Positions 1-6,778 are shown, numbered from the stretch's first letter. The stretch: DNA of 7,672 bases from an uncultured Rhodospirillaceae bacterium (GCA_937927415.1 CALBDS010000007.1:1-7672), one strand, 5' to 3'. Notes: generated by a model from the letters alone, not told the origin. Program-made: numbers and translations.

Positions 1-7
1 TGAATCA

Positions 8-62
8 CACCGAGATTCCTCTCGTCCACCCTTATCCTAGCGCATATGGGGCGGCTGCCCCG
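8..62 (-). repeat. Left copy of 55-bp inverted structured repeat
   Basis: This copy matches the reverse complement of 7618-7672 at 52 of 55 positions. The outer 36 bp are identical, there is one mismatch at 44, and two adjacent mismatches lie at 55-56. Read on the minus strand, which is the sense of the neighbouring MFS gene ending 44 bp away, it contains GGGGC-AGCC-GCCCC (61-48) and CGAGA-GGAA-TCTCG (24-11), the second closed by a GNRA-type tetraloop. Two of the three differences between copies fall in the loop of the first hairpin. It could be a dispersed intergenic (REP-like) element, a 3'-UTR element or a terminal inverted repeat. No transposase lies between the copies, so I favour a dispersed repeat. 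Confidence 0.85.
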
Positions 63-69
63 ACCCCGC

Positions 70-104
70 TTGGAGGCTGGCGCCTCCAAACCTTTCCTTT
101 TTTT
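70..104 (+). terminator. Rho-independent terminator, + orientation
   Basis: TTGGAGGC (70-77) pairs perfectly with GCCTCCAA (82-89) across a TGGC loop, followed by a pyrimidine tract ending in seven or more T. The T-tract lies on the + strand, so the hairpin would stop transcription arriving from left of the window. For the MFS gene, transcribed on the minus strand, the A/T run precedes the stem, so termination there would be less efficient. It probably serves a convergent gene outside the window. Confidence 0.6.
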
Positions 105-105
105 A

Positions 106-1302
106 TCACTCGGCCGGGGCTGGTTGAGGGACGGCCACCTCGTCGGGGCGGTGGGGGAAGGCGAAGGCGGCGACGGCCACCGACGCGCCCAACAGGGCCA
201 GCACCTGATACACCAGGGTGAAGCCGCCGCCCCCGTCGTGGAGCGCCCCCACCATCGGCACCGCCGCCGCACTGGCGGCGAAGGACATCAGGTAACGCAC
301 GGCATAGGCCCGTGCCCGCCATGCCTCGTCCGTGTATTTGGCGACCATGGTGTCGTTGATGGTCACCTGCCCGAACACGGCGAACATCATCACCGAGGCC
401 ACCGCCACCAGCGCCCACCCGCCGGTCAGTGCTGCCGCCAGGAAGGCCGGTCCCTGGAGCAGGGCCAGCGGAATGAACACCCGGCGCAGCGTGTGCCGGT
501 CCAGCAGCCGCCCCACCAGCCATTGCGAGGTCGCCCCCAGCACATAGACCGCCGAGGCAATGATCCCCACCCCCATGGGCGTTCCCGCCACCATGGCCAG
601 CCGCTCGTCGAACAGCTTGGGCAGCGAAATCACCGTGGCGTTGAAGCCCAGGCTGCCGGCCACCGTGGTAACGGCCAGCACGGCGAAAGCCTGCACCACC
701 ACCCGGCGGGGCAGCGACGACACCGGCCGCGCGGCGGACCGCTTGGGTGCGGGAACGTCGGGCACCAGCAGCCAATAGGCCACCCCGCACAGCATGGTCA
801 CCGCCCCCGGCACGATGAACGCCGTCTGCCAGCCGAACGTCTGGGTCAGGACGCCGGTGAGCAGGGCCGCAAAGGCGATGCCCAGATTGCCCCACACCCC
901 GTTGACGCCGATGGCCTGCCCCAGCTTGTCCGCGTGCGCGGTCAGCAGCGCCGTCCCGACCGGGTGATAGATCGAGCCGAACACCCCCATGGCGGTGATG
1001 CCGGCGGCAAGCTGCCACGGCGTGGCGGCAAAGCCGGTGAGCAGGGTGGCGGCCCCCATGCCGATGAAGAACAGGATCATCATGCGGTGGCGGCTCCAAT
1101 GGTCGCCCAGCCAGCCGGATGGCAGCGACCCCGCCCCGAAGGCGATGAAGCCCCCCAGCGACAGCGCCAGAAGCTCGCCATAGCTGAGGCCGAAACTGTC
1201 CCCCATCCCCAGAACGGCGGTGGGATAGATCAGCATGAGGAGGTGGTCCGCCACATGCCCGATGTTGACGAAGGCAATGACCCGTCGCGCGGCGGCGGTC
1301 AT
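106..1302 (-). CDS. MFS transporter, 398 aa, substrate unknown
   Basis: This is an inner-membrane secondary transporter of the major facilitator superfamily. The length and about 12 hydrophobic helices are normal for the family. Motif A appears after helix 2 as GWLGDHWSRHR (residues 63-73), and a degenerate second-half copy, GRLLDRHTLRR, lies at 264-274. The first helix (NIGHVADHLLMLIYP, 13-27) and GSIYHPVG (109-116) recall Fsr-type drug exporters, but the substrate cannot be read from sequence. The ATG at 1302 is chosen because AGGAG sits 7 nt upstream and the protein then begins directly at helix 1. An upstream in-frame ATG at 1479 would add 59 low-complexity residues across the intergenic region. 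The gene is divergent from an AraC-family regulator, an arrangement common for inducible efflux pumps such as nimT/nimR. Export is an inference. Confidence 0.9.
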   Translation of the reverse strand: MTAAARRVIAFVNIGHVADHLLMLIYPTAVLGMGDSFGLSYGELLALSLGGFIAFGAGSLPSGWLGDHWSRHRMMILFFIGMGAATLLTGFAATPWQLAAGITAMGVFGSIYHPVGTALLTAHADKLGQAIGVNGVWGNLGIAFAALLTGVLTQTFGWQTAFIVPGAVTMLCGVAYWLLVPDVPAPKRSAARPVSSLPRRVVVQAFAVLAVTTVAGSLGFNATVISLPKLFDERLAMVAGTPMGVGIIASAVYVLGATSQWLVGRLLDRHTLRRVFIPLALLQGPAFLAAALTGGWALVAVASVMMFAVFGQVTINDTMVAKYTDEAWRARAYAVRYLMSFAASAAAVPMVGALHDGGGGFTLVYQVLALLGASVAVAAFAFPHRPDEVAVPQPAPAE

Positions 1303-1338
1303 GGGATCGCTCCTTTGGTGTTTTTGGCGATAGGGAAA

Positions 1339-1360
1339 CCCTCTCCGGGTCGGATGAGGG
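1339..1360 (-). promoter_or_regulatory. Leader hairpin upstream of MFS gene
   Basis: CCCTCTCCG (1339-1347) pairs with CGGA and GAGGG (1351-1360) around a GGT loop with a single bulged T at 1355, giving a nine-pair GC-rich stem. It lies 37-58 nt upstream of the MFS start codon, probably inside its 5' leader. A run of eight G at 1358-1365 (C on the coding strand) overlaps its edge. No U-tract follows on the minus strand, so it is not a standard terminator. Its role is unknown. Confidence 0.4.
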
Positions 1361-1379
1361 GGGGGCGGGAACGGCGCCG

Positions 1380-1452
1380 TTTCTGCCGGTACAGAAAAAT
1401 AGCTCTGTCTGCTATGCTGCGTCCTGACAATGATCGTCGCAAAACGGACAAT
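1380..1452. promoter_or_regulatory. Divergent MFS/AraC control region with operator-like dyads
   Basis: The gap between the divergent genes contains TTTCTG-N6-CAGAAA (1380-1397), ATAGC-N7-GCTAT (1399-1415), and a direct repeat GACAAT at 1426-1431 and 1447-1452. The GACAAT copies start 21 bp apart, two helical turns. Direct repeats on one DNA face are the usual target of AraC-family monomer pairs, so the GACAAT pair is the best candidate for the regulator's own site. The region is visibly more AT-rich than the genes. I could not fix convincing -35/-10 elements for either gene. Confidence 0.4.
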
Positions 1453-1526
1453 AGGCGGGGTGACCGGGGACGGCCCCATTGGAAATCCCGCCGCCGTCTT
1501 TGGTTTTGCGCAGATGGACCGGCCCG

Positions 1527-2381
1527 ATGCGGATCGAGGATGCCGACGACGACCCCGGCCTGCCGGTGGTGGCGCTGGCGAAGGAATATGCCCACGGCAC
1601 CCGCGTGCCGCCCCACGCCCACCGCCGGGCGCAGCTTCTCTACGCCATCACCGGCACCTTGCGGGTGACGACGGAGGCGGGGGCGTGGATCGTGCCGTCG
1701 CTGCGGGCGGTGTGGATTCCCCCCGGCGTGGAGCATGGCTTCCTCATCGCCGGGGATGTCTCCATGCGCACGCTCTATGTGGATTCACGCAAGGCGATGG
1801 TCCCCGACGCCGGGCGGTGCCGGGTGGTGGCGGTGTCGGACCTGCTGCGCGCCCTGATCCTGGCGGCGTGCGACGAGCGGGGGGATGGGGATGGCGGGCG
1901 GGTGGCGCTGATGTCGGGGCTGATCCTGTCGGAACTGGCCCGTGCGCCGGAGGTGCCGCTCAGCCTGCCCATGCCGCGCGACCGGCGGCTGGCGGCCCTG
2001 TGCCGCGCCCTGCTGGACGAGCCGGGGCGGGACGACACGCTGGAGGGATGGGCGGAGCGGTGCGGGGCCAGCGCCCGCACGCTGGCGCGGTTGTTCCGGC
2101 GGGAAACCGGCCTCAGCTTCGGGGTGTGGCGGCAACAGGCGCGTCTGGCCGAGGCGCTGGCGCGTCTGGCGCAGGGGGGTGGTGTGGCGACAGCGGCGCG
2201 GGCCGCCGGTTACGGCAGCCCCAGCGCCTTTTCAGCCATGTTCCGCCGCGCCCTGGGTGAAACGCCCCTGCGCTACGCCGAGGGCGCGGCCGGTGGTCCC
2301 GGTCTTACAGCCCGGCCTTCTCCGCCAGGGGGGGAAGGGTTTCCTCCTCGCGGTTCAGGTGGGCGGACAGGCGGCCGGTGA
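1527..2381 (+). CDS. AraC-family transcriptional regulator, NimR-like
   Basis: This is a one-component DNA-binding regulator. Counting from ATG 1527 (284 aa), residues about 12-105 form a cupin-like sensor with PPHAHRRAQLLYA (28-40) and the WIPPGVEH signature (63-70). Residues about 155-251 carry the two AraC helix-turn-helices (TLEGWAERCGASARTLARLF, 171-190, and ATAARAAGYGSPSAFSAMFR, 221-240). The sensor pattern resembles the NimR group, which typically controls an adjacent MFS pump; this is a family resemblance, not proof of ligand. The start is uncertain. TTG 1479 is in frame, adds 16 residues and has GGGGA 8 nt upstream, while ATG 1527 has only a weak SD but starts close to the conserved domain. 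After the usual domain end (LRYAE) there is a 32-residue Gly/Pro/Arg-rich tail that lies mostly opposite the hemerythrin gene. Confidence 0.85.
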   Translation: MRIEDADDDPGLPVVALAKEYAHGTRVPPHAHRRAQLLYAITGTLRVTTEAGAWIVPSLRAVWIPPGVEHGFLIAGDVSMRTLYVDSRKAMVPDAGRCRVVAVSDLLRALILAACDERGDGDGGRVALMSGLILSELARAPEVPLSLPMPRDRRLAALCRALLDEPGRDDTLEGWAERCGASARTLARLFRRETGLSFGVWRQQARLAEALARLAQGGGVATAARAAGYGSPSAFSAMFRRALGETPLRYAEGAAGGPGLTARPSPPGGEGFPPRGSGGRTGGR

Positions 2382-2733
2382 CGGTGCGCGCCTCGGCGGC
2401 GAAGGTGGGGAAACGCACGGTCATCAGCGGCACACTGGCCCAAGCGGCGACGAAACGGTCGAAATCCTTGCGGACCGCGCCCATTTCCCGCCGCATGTGG
2501 CGGGCGGTGTCCCGGACCTGGGTGTCGGTGTGATAGAGGAGGCGGGTATACACCCCCTCCTCCTGGCGGGTCAGGTGTGCGTTCAGCTTGTGGGCCAGCG
2601 CCTCCACGTCGGCACGCACCCGTGCCGCCGCCGTGCGGGCTTCCGGCGCGTTCAGAAGCGTGTCGATGTGCTGGATGATGGCGGACAACTCGGCGTGTTG
2701 CTGTCGGTAGTGGGCGGTAAGACGGCTGGACAT
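2305..2733 (-). CDS. Hemerythrin-like HHE domain protein, 142 aa
   Basis: This is a cytoplasmic four-helix-bundle protein of the HHE cation-binding family, which holds a non-heme di-iron site and is associated with oxygen or nitric oxide sensing, iron handling or damage repair. Candidate ligands are H13 (QQHAEL), H22, H53 (NAHLTRQEEGVY), H79 and the H125-E129 pair (SAHLNREEETLP). The first H-x3-E position reads H53-LTR-Q57, so the usual +4 glutamate is glutamine and E58 follows it, while the second HxxxE is intact. The ATG at 2733 has GGAGG about 10 nt upstream. The 3' end runs antisense into the AraC-family gene for 77 bp and I see no terminator in that overlap. The specific role is not determined. 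There is no fused sensor or output domain. Confidence 0.88.
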   Translation of the reverse strand: MSSRLTAHYRQQHAELSAIIQHIDTLLNAPEARTAAARVRADVEALAHKLNAHLTRQEEGVYTRLLYHTDTQVRDTARHMRREMGAVRKDFDRFVAAWASVPLMTVRFPTFAAEARTVTGRLSAHLNREEETLPPLAEKAGL

Positions 2734-2821
2734 GGACGATCTTCCTCCGTATCGGACGGCGGCGGATGATGCCGGTGCGTCGTTGTTACGCAGGTGTCCG
2801 CTTGGGGCAGCGGTTCGCCTT

Positions 2822-2865
2822 TTGCAATAATCCTGTCATCGGAGTGTCAATAAGGCTGACAGTCA
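2822..2865 (-). promoter_or_regulatory. TGTCA operator cluster and possible hemerythrin promoter
   Basis: This lies in the low-GC, gene-free stretch 2734-3054. TGTCA occurs at 2834-2838 and 2845-2849 (11 bp apart, one helical turn), with TGACA at 2857-2861 forming the dyad TGTCA-N7-TGACA. On the minus strand there is a perfect TTGACA (2850-2845) without a good -10. The 16-mer TGACAGGATTATTGCA (2838-2823) matches 10 of 12 specified sigma-54 positions with correct -24/-12 spacing, but it lacks the second G of the -24 GG. Either element would start RNA about 80-90 nt before the hemerythrin ATG. These are pattern matches only. Confidence 0.3.
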
Positions 2866-2908
2866 TAAACAGGATAGGCGAATCGGTCCGGCGGTATCCT
2901 GCTTTTTT
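2838..2908 (+). ncRNA. Candidate small RNA with its own terminator
   Basis: On the + strand TTGGGG (2802-2807) and AATAAT (2826-2831) are 18 bp apart, a plausible but weak promoter. The sequence after it can fold TGTCA-N7-TGACA (2845-2861), then CAGGATA (2870-2876) with TATCCTG (2895-2901), followed by C and six T (2903-2908). No + strand gene lies downstream before 4149, and the next genes (CsbD, HIT) are on the minus strand, so any transcript would be an orphan of about 70 nt. The terminator loop is 18 nt, which weakens the case. The first hairpin could equally be a protein-binding dyad. Confidence 0.2.
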
Positions 2909-3003
2909 ATTAGCAGATCCTATCAGATGGGGCACCGCCGTCAATCACGATATTCGATGAGATGGTTCAAAGAAGATGCCTCTTTCGCCCTATACTTTTG
3001 GGT

Positions 3004-3039
3004 GCAAAACAAAGGGGGGCATAAACCATGCCCCCCTTT
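3004..3039 (-). terminator. Rho-independent terminator of CsbD gene
   Basis: On the minus strand AAAGGGGGGCAT (3039-3028) pairs perfectly over 12 bp with ATGCCCCCCTTT (3022-3011) around a 5-nt loop. It is followed by a T-rich run, TTTGTTTTGC. It begins 15 nt after the CsbD stop codon and would end a transcript containing csbD and possibly the HIT gene upstream. The stem also has AAA before it on the + strand, but no T-run follows there, so it acts mainly on the minus strand. Confidence 0.85.
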
Positions 3040-3054
3040 CACCGCTGGAATCGA

Positions 3055-3231
3055 TCAGCTGTCGCCACGCAGGGCGTCTTTGACATGGCCGGTGGCTTTG
3101 TCGATCTTGCCCTCGACCTTGTGGCGTTCGCCCTTGGCTTCCATGTCGCGGTTGCCGGTCAGCTTGCCGGTTTCTTTTTCCACCTGTCCGGCGACATCCT
3201 TGGCGGCGCCCTTGATGCGGTCCTTGTCCAT
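3055..3231 (-). CDS. CsbD-like stress protein, 58 aa
   Basis: The 58-residue product begins MDKDRIKGAAKDVAGQVEKE and continues with TGKLTGNRDMEAKGERHK and VEGKIDKATGHVKDALRGDS. It is very hydrophilic and Lys/Asp/Glu/Gly-rich, with the KGxxKxxxGxxxxxTGxLTGN pattern of the CsbD family (KGAAKDVAGQVEKETGKLTG at 7-26). Family members are small, abundant proteins induced by the general stress response in many bacteria; their biochemical role is not established. The ATG at 3231 has AGGAG 10 nt upstream. The HIT gene ends 76 bp upstream on the same strand, so co-transcription is possible, and a strong terminator follows. I found no obvious EcfG-type (GGAAC...CGTT) promoter just upstream. Confidence 0.92.
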   Translation of the reverse strand: MDKDRIKGAAKDVAGQVEKETGKLTGNRDMEAKGERHKVEGKIDKATGHVKDALRGDS

Positions 3232-3307
3232 GGTCTTGGCTCTCCTGTGGAAGGATCGGTGACTACGATGCCTCCCTCAACAGCCGCCGGGTGGGGACGT
3301 TGCGGTT

Positions 3308-3766
3308 TCAACCGGGGTACTCCAGCCCCGCCCGGACCGCGGCGATGAGGGCCGCCGCCGTGTCCGCATCATACGGTGCGGCGTGACCGGATCCCCACAC
3401 CGGGCCGGGCCACGCCGGATCGCCGGTGCGGCGGGCGATGACGTGGATGTGAAGCTGCGGCACCATGTTGCCCAGCATGCCCACGTTGATCTTGTCCGCC
3501 GGCACCAGCCGGGCCAGCAGGGCGGAAAGTGCCGCGATCTCGTCCATCAGCACCGTGCGGGCGGCGGTGTCCAGATCGTGGATTTCGCGCAGCCCGGCCC
3601 GCCGCGGCACCAGGATCAGCCACGGCCACACCCGGTTGTTCATCAGCACAAGACGGCTCAGCCCCAGATCGGCCACCGGCAGGGTATCGGCGGCCAGCCG
3701 TTCGTGCAGGTCGAACGGAATGTCGGCAGCCGGGGCGGCGGCGGGATCCGTATGCGGTGCGGGCAT
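3308..3766 (-). CDS. HIT-family nucleotide hydrolase-like protein, 152 aa
   Basis: This is a soluble histidine-triad protein. Related enzymes hydrolyse or transfer nucleotidyl groups (dinucleoside polyphosphates, AMP-amidates), but the substrate of this one is unknown. The signature is QLHIHVI at 104-110, a triad whose first histidine is Gln, leaving H106 as the expected catalytic residue and H108 as its partner. A DPAWPGPVWG segment follows at 116-125, usual in the alphaproteobacterial subgroup. N-terminal elements (FDLHERLAADTLPV, then LMNNRVWPWLILVPRR at 41-56) match the HIT core. ATG 3766 is chosen over ATG 3781 because AAGGAG lies 6 nt upstream of it, and that AAGGAG directly follows the first ATG. 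The gene is upstream of csbD and divergent from the glucan synthase gene. Confidence 0.9.
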   Translation of the reverse strand: MPAPHTDPAAAPAADIPFDLHERLAADTLPVADLGLSRLVLMNNRVWPWLILVPRRAGLREIHDLDTAARTVLMDEIAALSALLARLVPADKINVGMLGNMVPQLHIHVIARRTGDPAWPGPVWGSGHAAPYDADTAAALIAAVRAGLEYPG

Positions 3767-4148
3767 GGGTGGCTCCTTCATCGGGTGGTGGGGAATAATC
3801 CCGCCGGCCCCCTGTTCGTTCTGGCAGCGACGGTTGCGGCGTGGGTGAATCTGTATAGAATACGCCGGATGATCTAGGGTATTCGTTCGGTATGGCCGAC
3901 CCGGTGGCGGGCGGCGGTGACCATCCGTACAGAACCATTTTCAGAAGGTTGTTCGTACCGATAAGGCCACGGACGAGGCCACCCAGACATCAGCAGCAAC
4001 CAGAAACAGTGCCGGGTTCGGGTCGGAACGTTGGCAGGGGGGCGGCCGGTGCCGCATCTTCCCGTGCGCGGCGGGCCGAAGGGCGCGGAAACGGATGCCG
4101 GGGCAACCGAGCGGTCCCGGAGGAAAAGGTGCGGGAAAGCAGATATCC
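3767..4148. promoter_or_regulatory. Gene-free divergent region between HIT and glucan synthase genes
   Basis: No coding region with a credible ribosome site is seen here. Symmetric elements are GTAT-AGA-ATAC (3853-3863), GAATAC-N15-GTATTC (3858-3884), and an interrupted dyad of GTAC (3927-3930), a bulged A at 3931 and GAAC (3932-3935) against GTTCGTAC (3951-3958). A weak promoter candidate, TTTTCA-N16-GATAAG, overlaps the last dyad and would leave a leader of roughly 170-180 nt before the synthase ATG. GGAGG at 4120-4124 is too far from ATG 4149 to serve as its SD. The regulators are unknown. Confidence 0.3.
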
Positions 4149-6752
4149 ATGCGCAAATCAGCGATTGCGGTTCTGATACTGGTCATACTCGGCAATATCG
4201 GGGCCTGGGCGCTGTGGAACCGCCCCGTTGCCGAACGGCCGTGGGCCGGCGTGATCGCCGGTGTGGGGTATACCCCCTTCCACCCCGACAAAAGCCCGAC
4301 CCGGCGTGACCGCCCGTCACAGGCGGACATCGAAAAGGATCTGGCCGCCATCGAGGGCGCCGTCCGCGGCATTCGTATCTATTCCACCACCGACGGGTCG
4401 GAACAGGTCCCGGCGGCGGCGCGCCGTCTGGGCATTCCGGTCACCGCCGGCGCCTGGGTGCAGGGCAAGCCCGACATCGACGAGCCGGAAATCGCCGGCC
4501 TCATCAAGCTGGCCCGCACATACCCCAACGTGCGCCGCGTGCTGGTGGGCAACGAAGCGATCCTGCGCGCCGACATCACGGTGCCGCAGGCCGTCGAGTA
4601 CATCAAGCGCGTGAAGAAGATGGTCAGCGTGCCGGTGTCCACCGCGGAACCGTGGCACGTGTGGCTCCAGCACCCCGAACTGGTGGAAGCCGTGGATTTC
4701 ATGGCCGTCCACCTGCTGCCCTATTGGGAAGGGGTGCCGGTGGATCAGGCGGTCGATTACGCCCTGTTCCGCTACAACGAGCTGAAGACCAAATACCCCA
4801 ACAAGCACATCGTCATTTCCGAAATCGGCTGGCCGTCGGACGGCCCGTGGCGCCGCGGGGCGGAAGCCAGCCAGGTCAACCAGGCCAAGTTCATCCGCAA
4901 CTTCCTGAACGTCGCCGCCCAGAACCGGCTCGACTACTTCATCATGGAAGCCTTCGATCAGCCGTGGAAGCGCGAGATCGAAGGGACCGCCGGCACCTCC
5001 TGGGGCCTGTGGGATGCGTGGCGGGTGCCGAAGTTCCCCATGACCGGCTCGGTCCTGGAAACCAAGAACTGGCCGGTGATGTGCGCCACCTCCATCGCAC
5101 TGGGCTTCCTGCCGATGGTGTTCTTCCTGTGGCGGCGTGACGACCTGAAGATCGGCGGGCAGCTCTTCTACGGCGGGCTGATCCAGGCGGTGGCCTCGGT
5201 GCTGGTGTTCACGGTGACGGCGGCCTCGGCCGCGGGGCTGGCGACCACCACGGAAATCGCCTGGGGCGTGCTGATCTTCTGCCAGCTGGTGCTGCTGGCG
5301 GTGATGCTGATCGACGGGCTGGAATTGACCGAAGTGGTGTGGCAGGCCAAGTTCCGCCGCCGCTTCCACCCGTGCCAGGCGGCCCCGGCCCCCGACGCGC
5401 CCAAGGTGTCGATCCACGTTCCCTGCTACAACGAGCCGCCGCACATGGTCATGCAGACCCTGGATGCGCTGGCCAAGCTCGACTATCCCAATTACGAAGT
5501 GCTGCTGCTGGACAACAACACCAAGGATCCCGAGGTGTGGAAGCCGGTGGAAGCCTATTGCCGGATGCTGGGCGACAAGTTCCGCTTCTTCCACCTGGAC
5601 AACTGGCCGGGCTACAAGGCGGGTGCGCTCAACTTCGGCCTGTCGGTGACCGCCCCCGACGCCGATTTCATCGCGGTGATCGACAGCGACTATCAGGTCC
5701 ATCCCGATTGGCTGAAGGCGACCATCCCCCACTTCGCCCGGCCGGAGGTCGGCTTCGTCCAGTCGCCGCAGGATTACCGCGAATGGGCCGGCAACCTGTT
5801 CCAGCGCATGATTAACTGGGAATACGCCGGCTTCTTCCACATCGGCATGATCCAGCGCAACGAGCGCAACGCGATCATCCAACACGGCACCATGACCATC
5901 ATCCGCAAGACCGCCCTGAAGGACGAGGGCCGGTGGGGCGAATGGTGCATCACCGAGGACGCCGAACTGGGCCTGCGCCTGTTCGAAGCGGGGTACGAGG
6001 CGGTCTATATGCCGGAGAGCTACGGCAAGGGTCTGGTGCCCGACAGCTTCTCCGCCTACAAGACGCAGCGTTTCCGCTGGGCCTATGGCGCGGTGCAGAT
6101 CCTGAAGAACCATTGGCGTGAACTGGCGCCGGGCGCCAAGAAGCTGACCATCGGGCAGAAGTACCACTTCATCACCGGCTGGCTGCCGTGGTTCGCTGAT
6201 GCCGCCCATATGGTGTTCGGCATCGCCGGCATCGTGTGGTCGCTGGGGCTGCTGCTGTTCCCGAAATACTTCGAGTTCCCGCCCAACGCCTTCATGATCC
6301 CCACGCTCAGCGTCTTCGCCTTCAAGGTCGGCGCCAGCCTGTGGCTCTATGAGGCGCGCGTGCGCTGCGGCTTCTGGGACAAGGTGGGTGCGGCTGTGGC
6401 CGGCATGGCCCTGACGCATACGGTGGGCCGGGCCATGTGGCTGGGCATGTTCACCTCGGGCCGTCCGTTCGTCCGCACGCCCAAGTGCGAGAACCAGCCG
6501 GCGCTGATGCAGGCGTTCCTGATGGCGCGGGAAGAAATCGCGCTGCTGACCTGCCTGTGGCTGGCGGCTCTGGCCATCGTGCTGGTGTTCGGCCGCGAGA
6601 ACCGCGACGCCTTCATGTGGGCGGGCCTGCTGGTGGTGCAGTCGCTGCCCTATATGGCGGCCCTCATCACCTCGATGATCAATGTGTTCCCGGAAATCCA
6701 CTGGGGCCGTCCCAACCGCCGGGCGGTGACCGCCACCGAAGCCGCCGACTGA
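4149..6752 (+). CDS. GH17-GT2 membrane beta-glucan synthase, NdvB type
   Basis: This is an inner-membrane, processive-type glycosyltransferase with an N-terminal glycoside hydrolase family 17 domain, the architecture of NdvB proteins that make and remodel beta-1,3 (or 1,3/1,6) glucans, often cyclic, for the periplasm. Counting from ATG 4149 (867 aa), an anchor helix at 4-23 is followed by a GH17 domain (about 33-300) with the acid/base pair N135-E136 (VGNEA) and nucleophile E225 (ISEIGWPS). Three helices (about 310-390) return the chain to the cytoplasm. The GT2 domain (about 416-660) has PCYNEP (425-430), D455, the DSD metal motif (512-514), TED (602-604) and QRFRW (640-644). About five more helices follow (684-842). 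Upstream ATG 4095 would add 18 residues before the anchor; neither start has a strong SD. Glucan linkage and cyclisation are inferred from the family. No cyclic-glucan exporter gene is adjacent. Confidence 0.9.
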   Translation: MRKSAIAVLILVILGNIGAWALWNRPVAERPWAGVIAGVGYTPFHPDKSPTRRDRPSQADIEKDLAAIEGAVRGIRIYSTTDGSEQVPAAARRLGIPVTAGAWVQGKPDIDEPEIAGLIKLARTYPNVRRVLVGNEAILRADITVPQAVEYIKRVKKMVSVPVSTAEPWHVWLQHPELVEAVDFMAVHLLPYWEGVPVDQAVDYALFRYNELKTKYPNKHIVISEIGWPSDGPWRRGAEASQVNQAKFIRNFLNVAAQNRLDYFIMEAFDQPWKREIEGTAGTSWGLWDAWRVPKFPMTGSVLETKNWPVMCATSIALGFLPMVFFLWRRDDLKIGGQLFYGGLIQAVASVLVFTVTAASAAGLATTTEIAWGVLIFCQLVLLAVMLIDGLELTEVVWQAKFRRRFHPCQAAPAPDAPKVSIHVPCYNEPPHMVMQTLDALAKLDYPNYEVLLLDNNTKDPEVWKPVEAYCRMLGDKFRFFHLDNWPGYKAGALNFGLSVTAPDADFIAVIDSDYQVHPDWLKATIPHFARPEVGFVQSPQDYREWAGNLFQRMINWEYAGFFHIGMIQRNERNAIIQHGTMTIIRKTALKDEGRWGEWCITEDAELGLRLFEAGYEAVYMPESYGKGLVPDSFSAYKTQRFRWAYGAVQILKNHWRELAPGAKKLTIGQKYHFITGWLPWFADAAHMVFGIAGIVWSLGLLLFPKYFEFPPNAFMIPTLSVFAFKVGASLWLYEARVRCGFWDKVGAAVAGMALTHTVGRAMWLGMFTSGRPFVRTPKCENQPALMQAFLMAREEIALLTCLWLAALAIVLVFGRENRDAFMWAGLLVVQSLPYMAALITSMINVFPEIHWGRPNRRAVTATEAAD

Positions 6753-6778
6753 TCCCGCGGCCAACGGTTCCGAACCGG

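Noticed and set aside
1303..1479. N-terminal extension of the MFS protein from ATG 1479
   Set aside because: It would add 59 non-conserved residues over the operator-like region, while ATG 1302 has a good SD directly before helix 1.
46..1668. 540-codon open frame opposite the MFS gene
   Set aside because: The composition is of the same shadow type. It begins inside the terminal repeat, has no ribosome site, and the opposite strand encodes a clear transporter.
2766..2960. Possible 64-aa gene on the + strand in the low-GC gap
   Set aside because: There is no convincing SD, no recognisable motif and no codon bias like the neighbours. The stretch is better explained as regulatory or RNA sequence.
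3383..3877. 164-codon + strand frame opposite the HIT gene
   Set aside because: It is a shadow of the HIT coding region; the minus strand carries the intact histidine triad motif.
3892..4176. 94-codon + strand frame upstream of and overlapping the glucan synthase start
   Set aside because: It has no ribosome site, an arginine-rich random-looking product and runs into the synthase in another frame.
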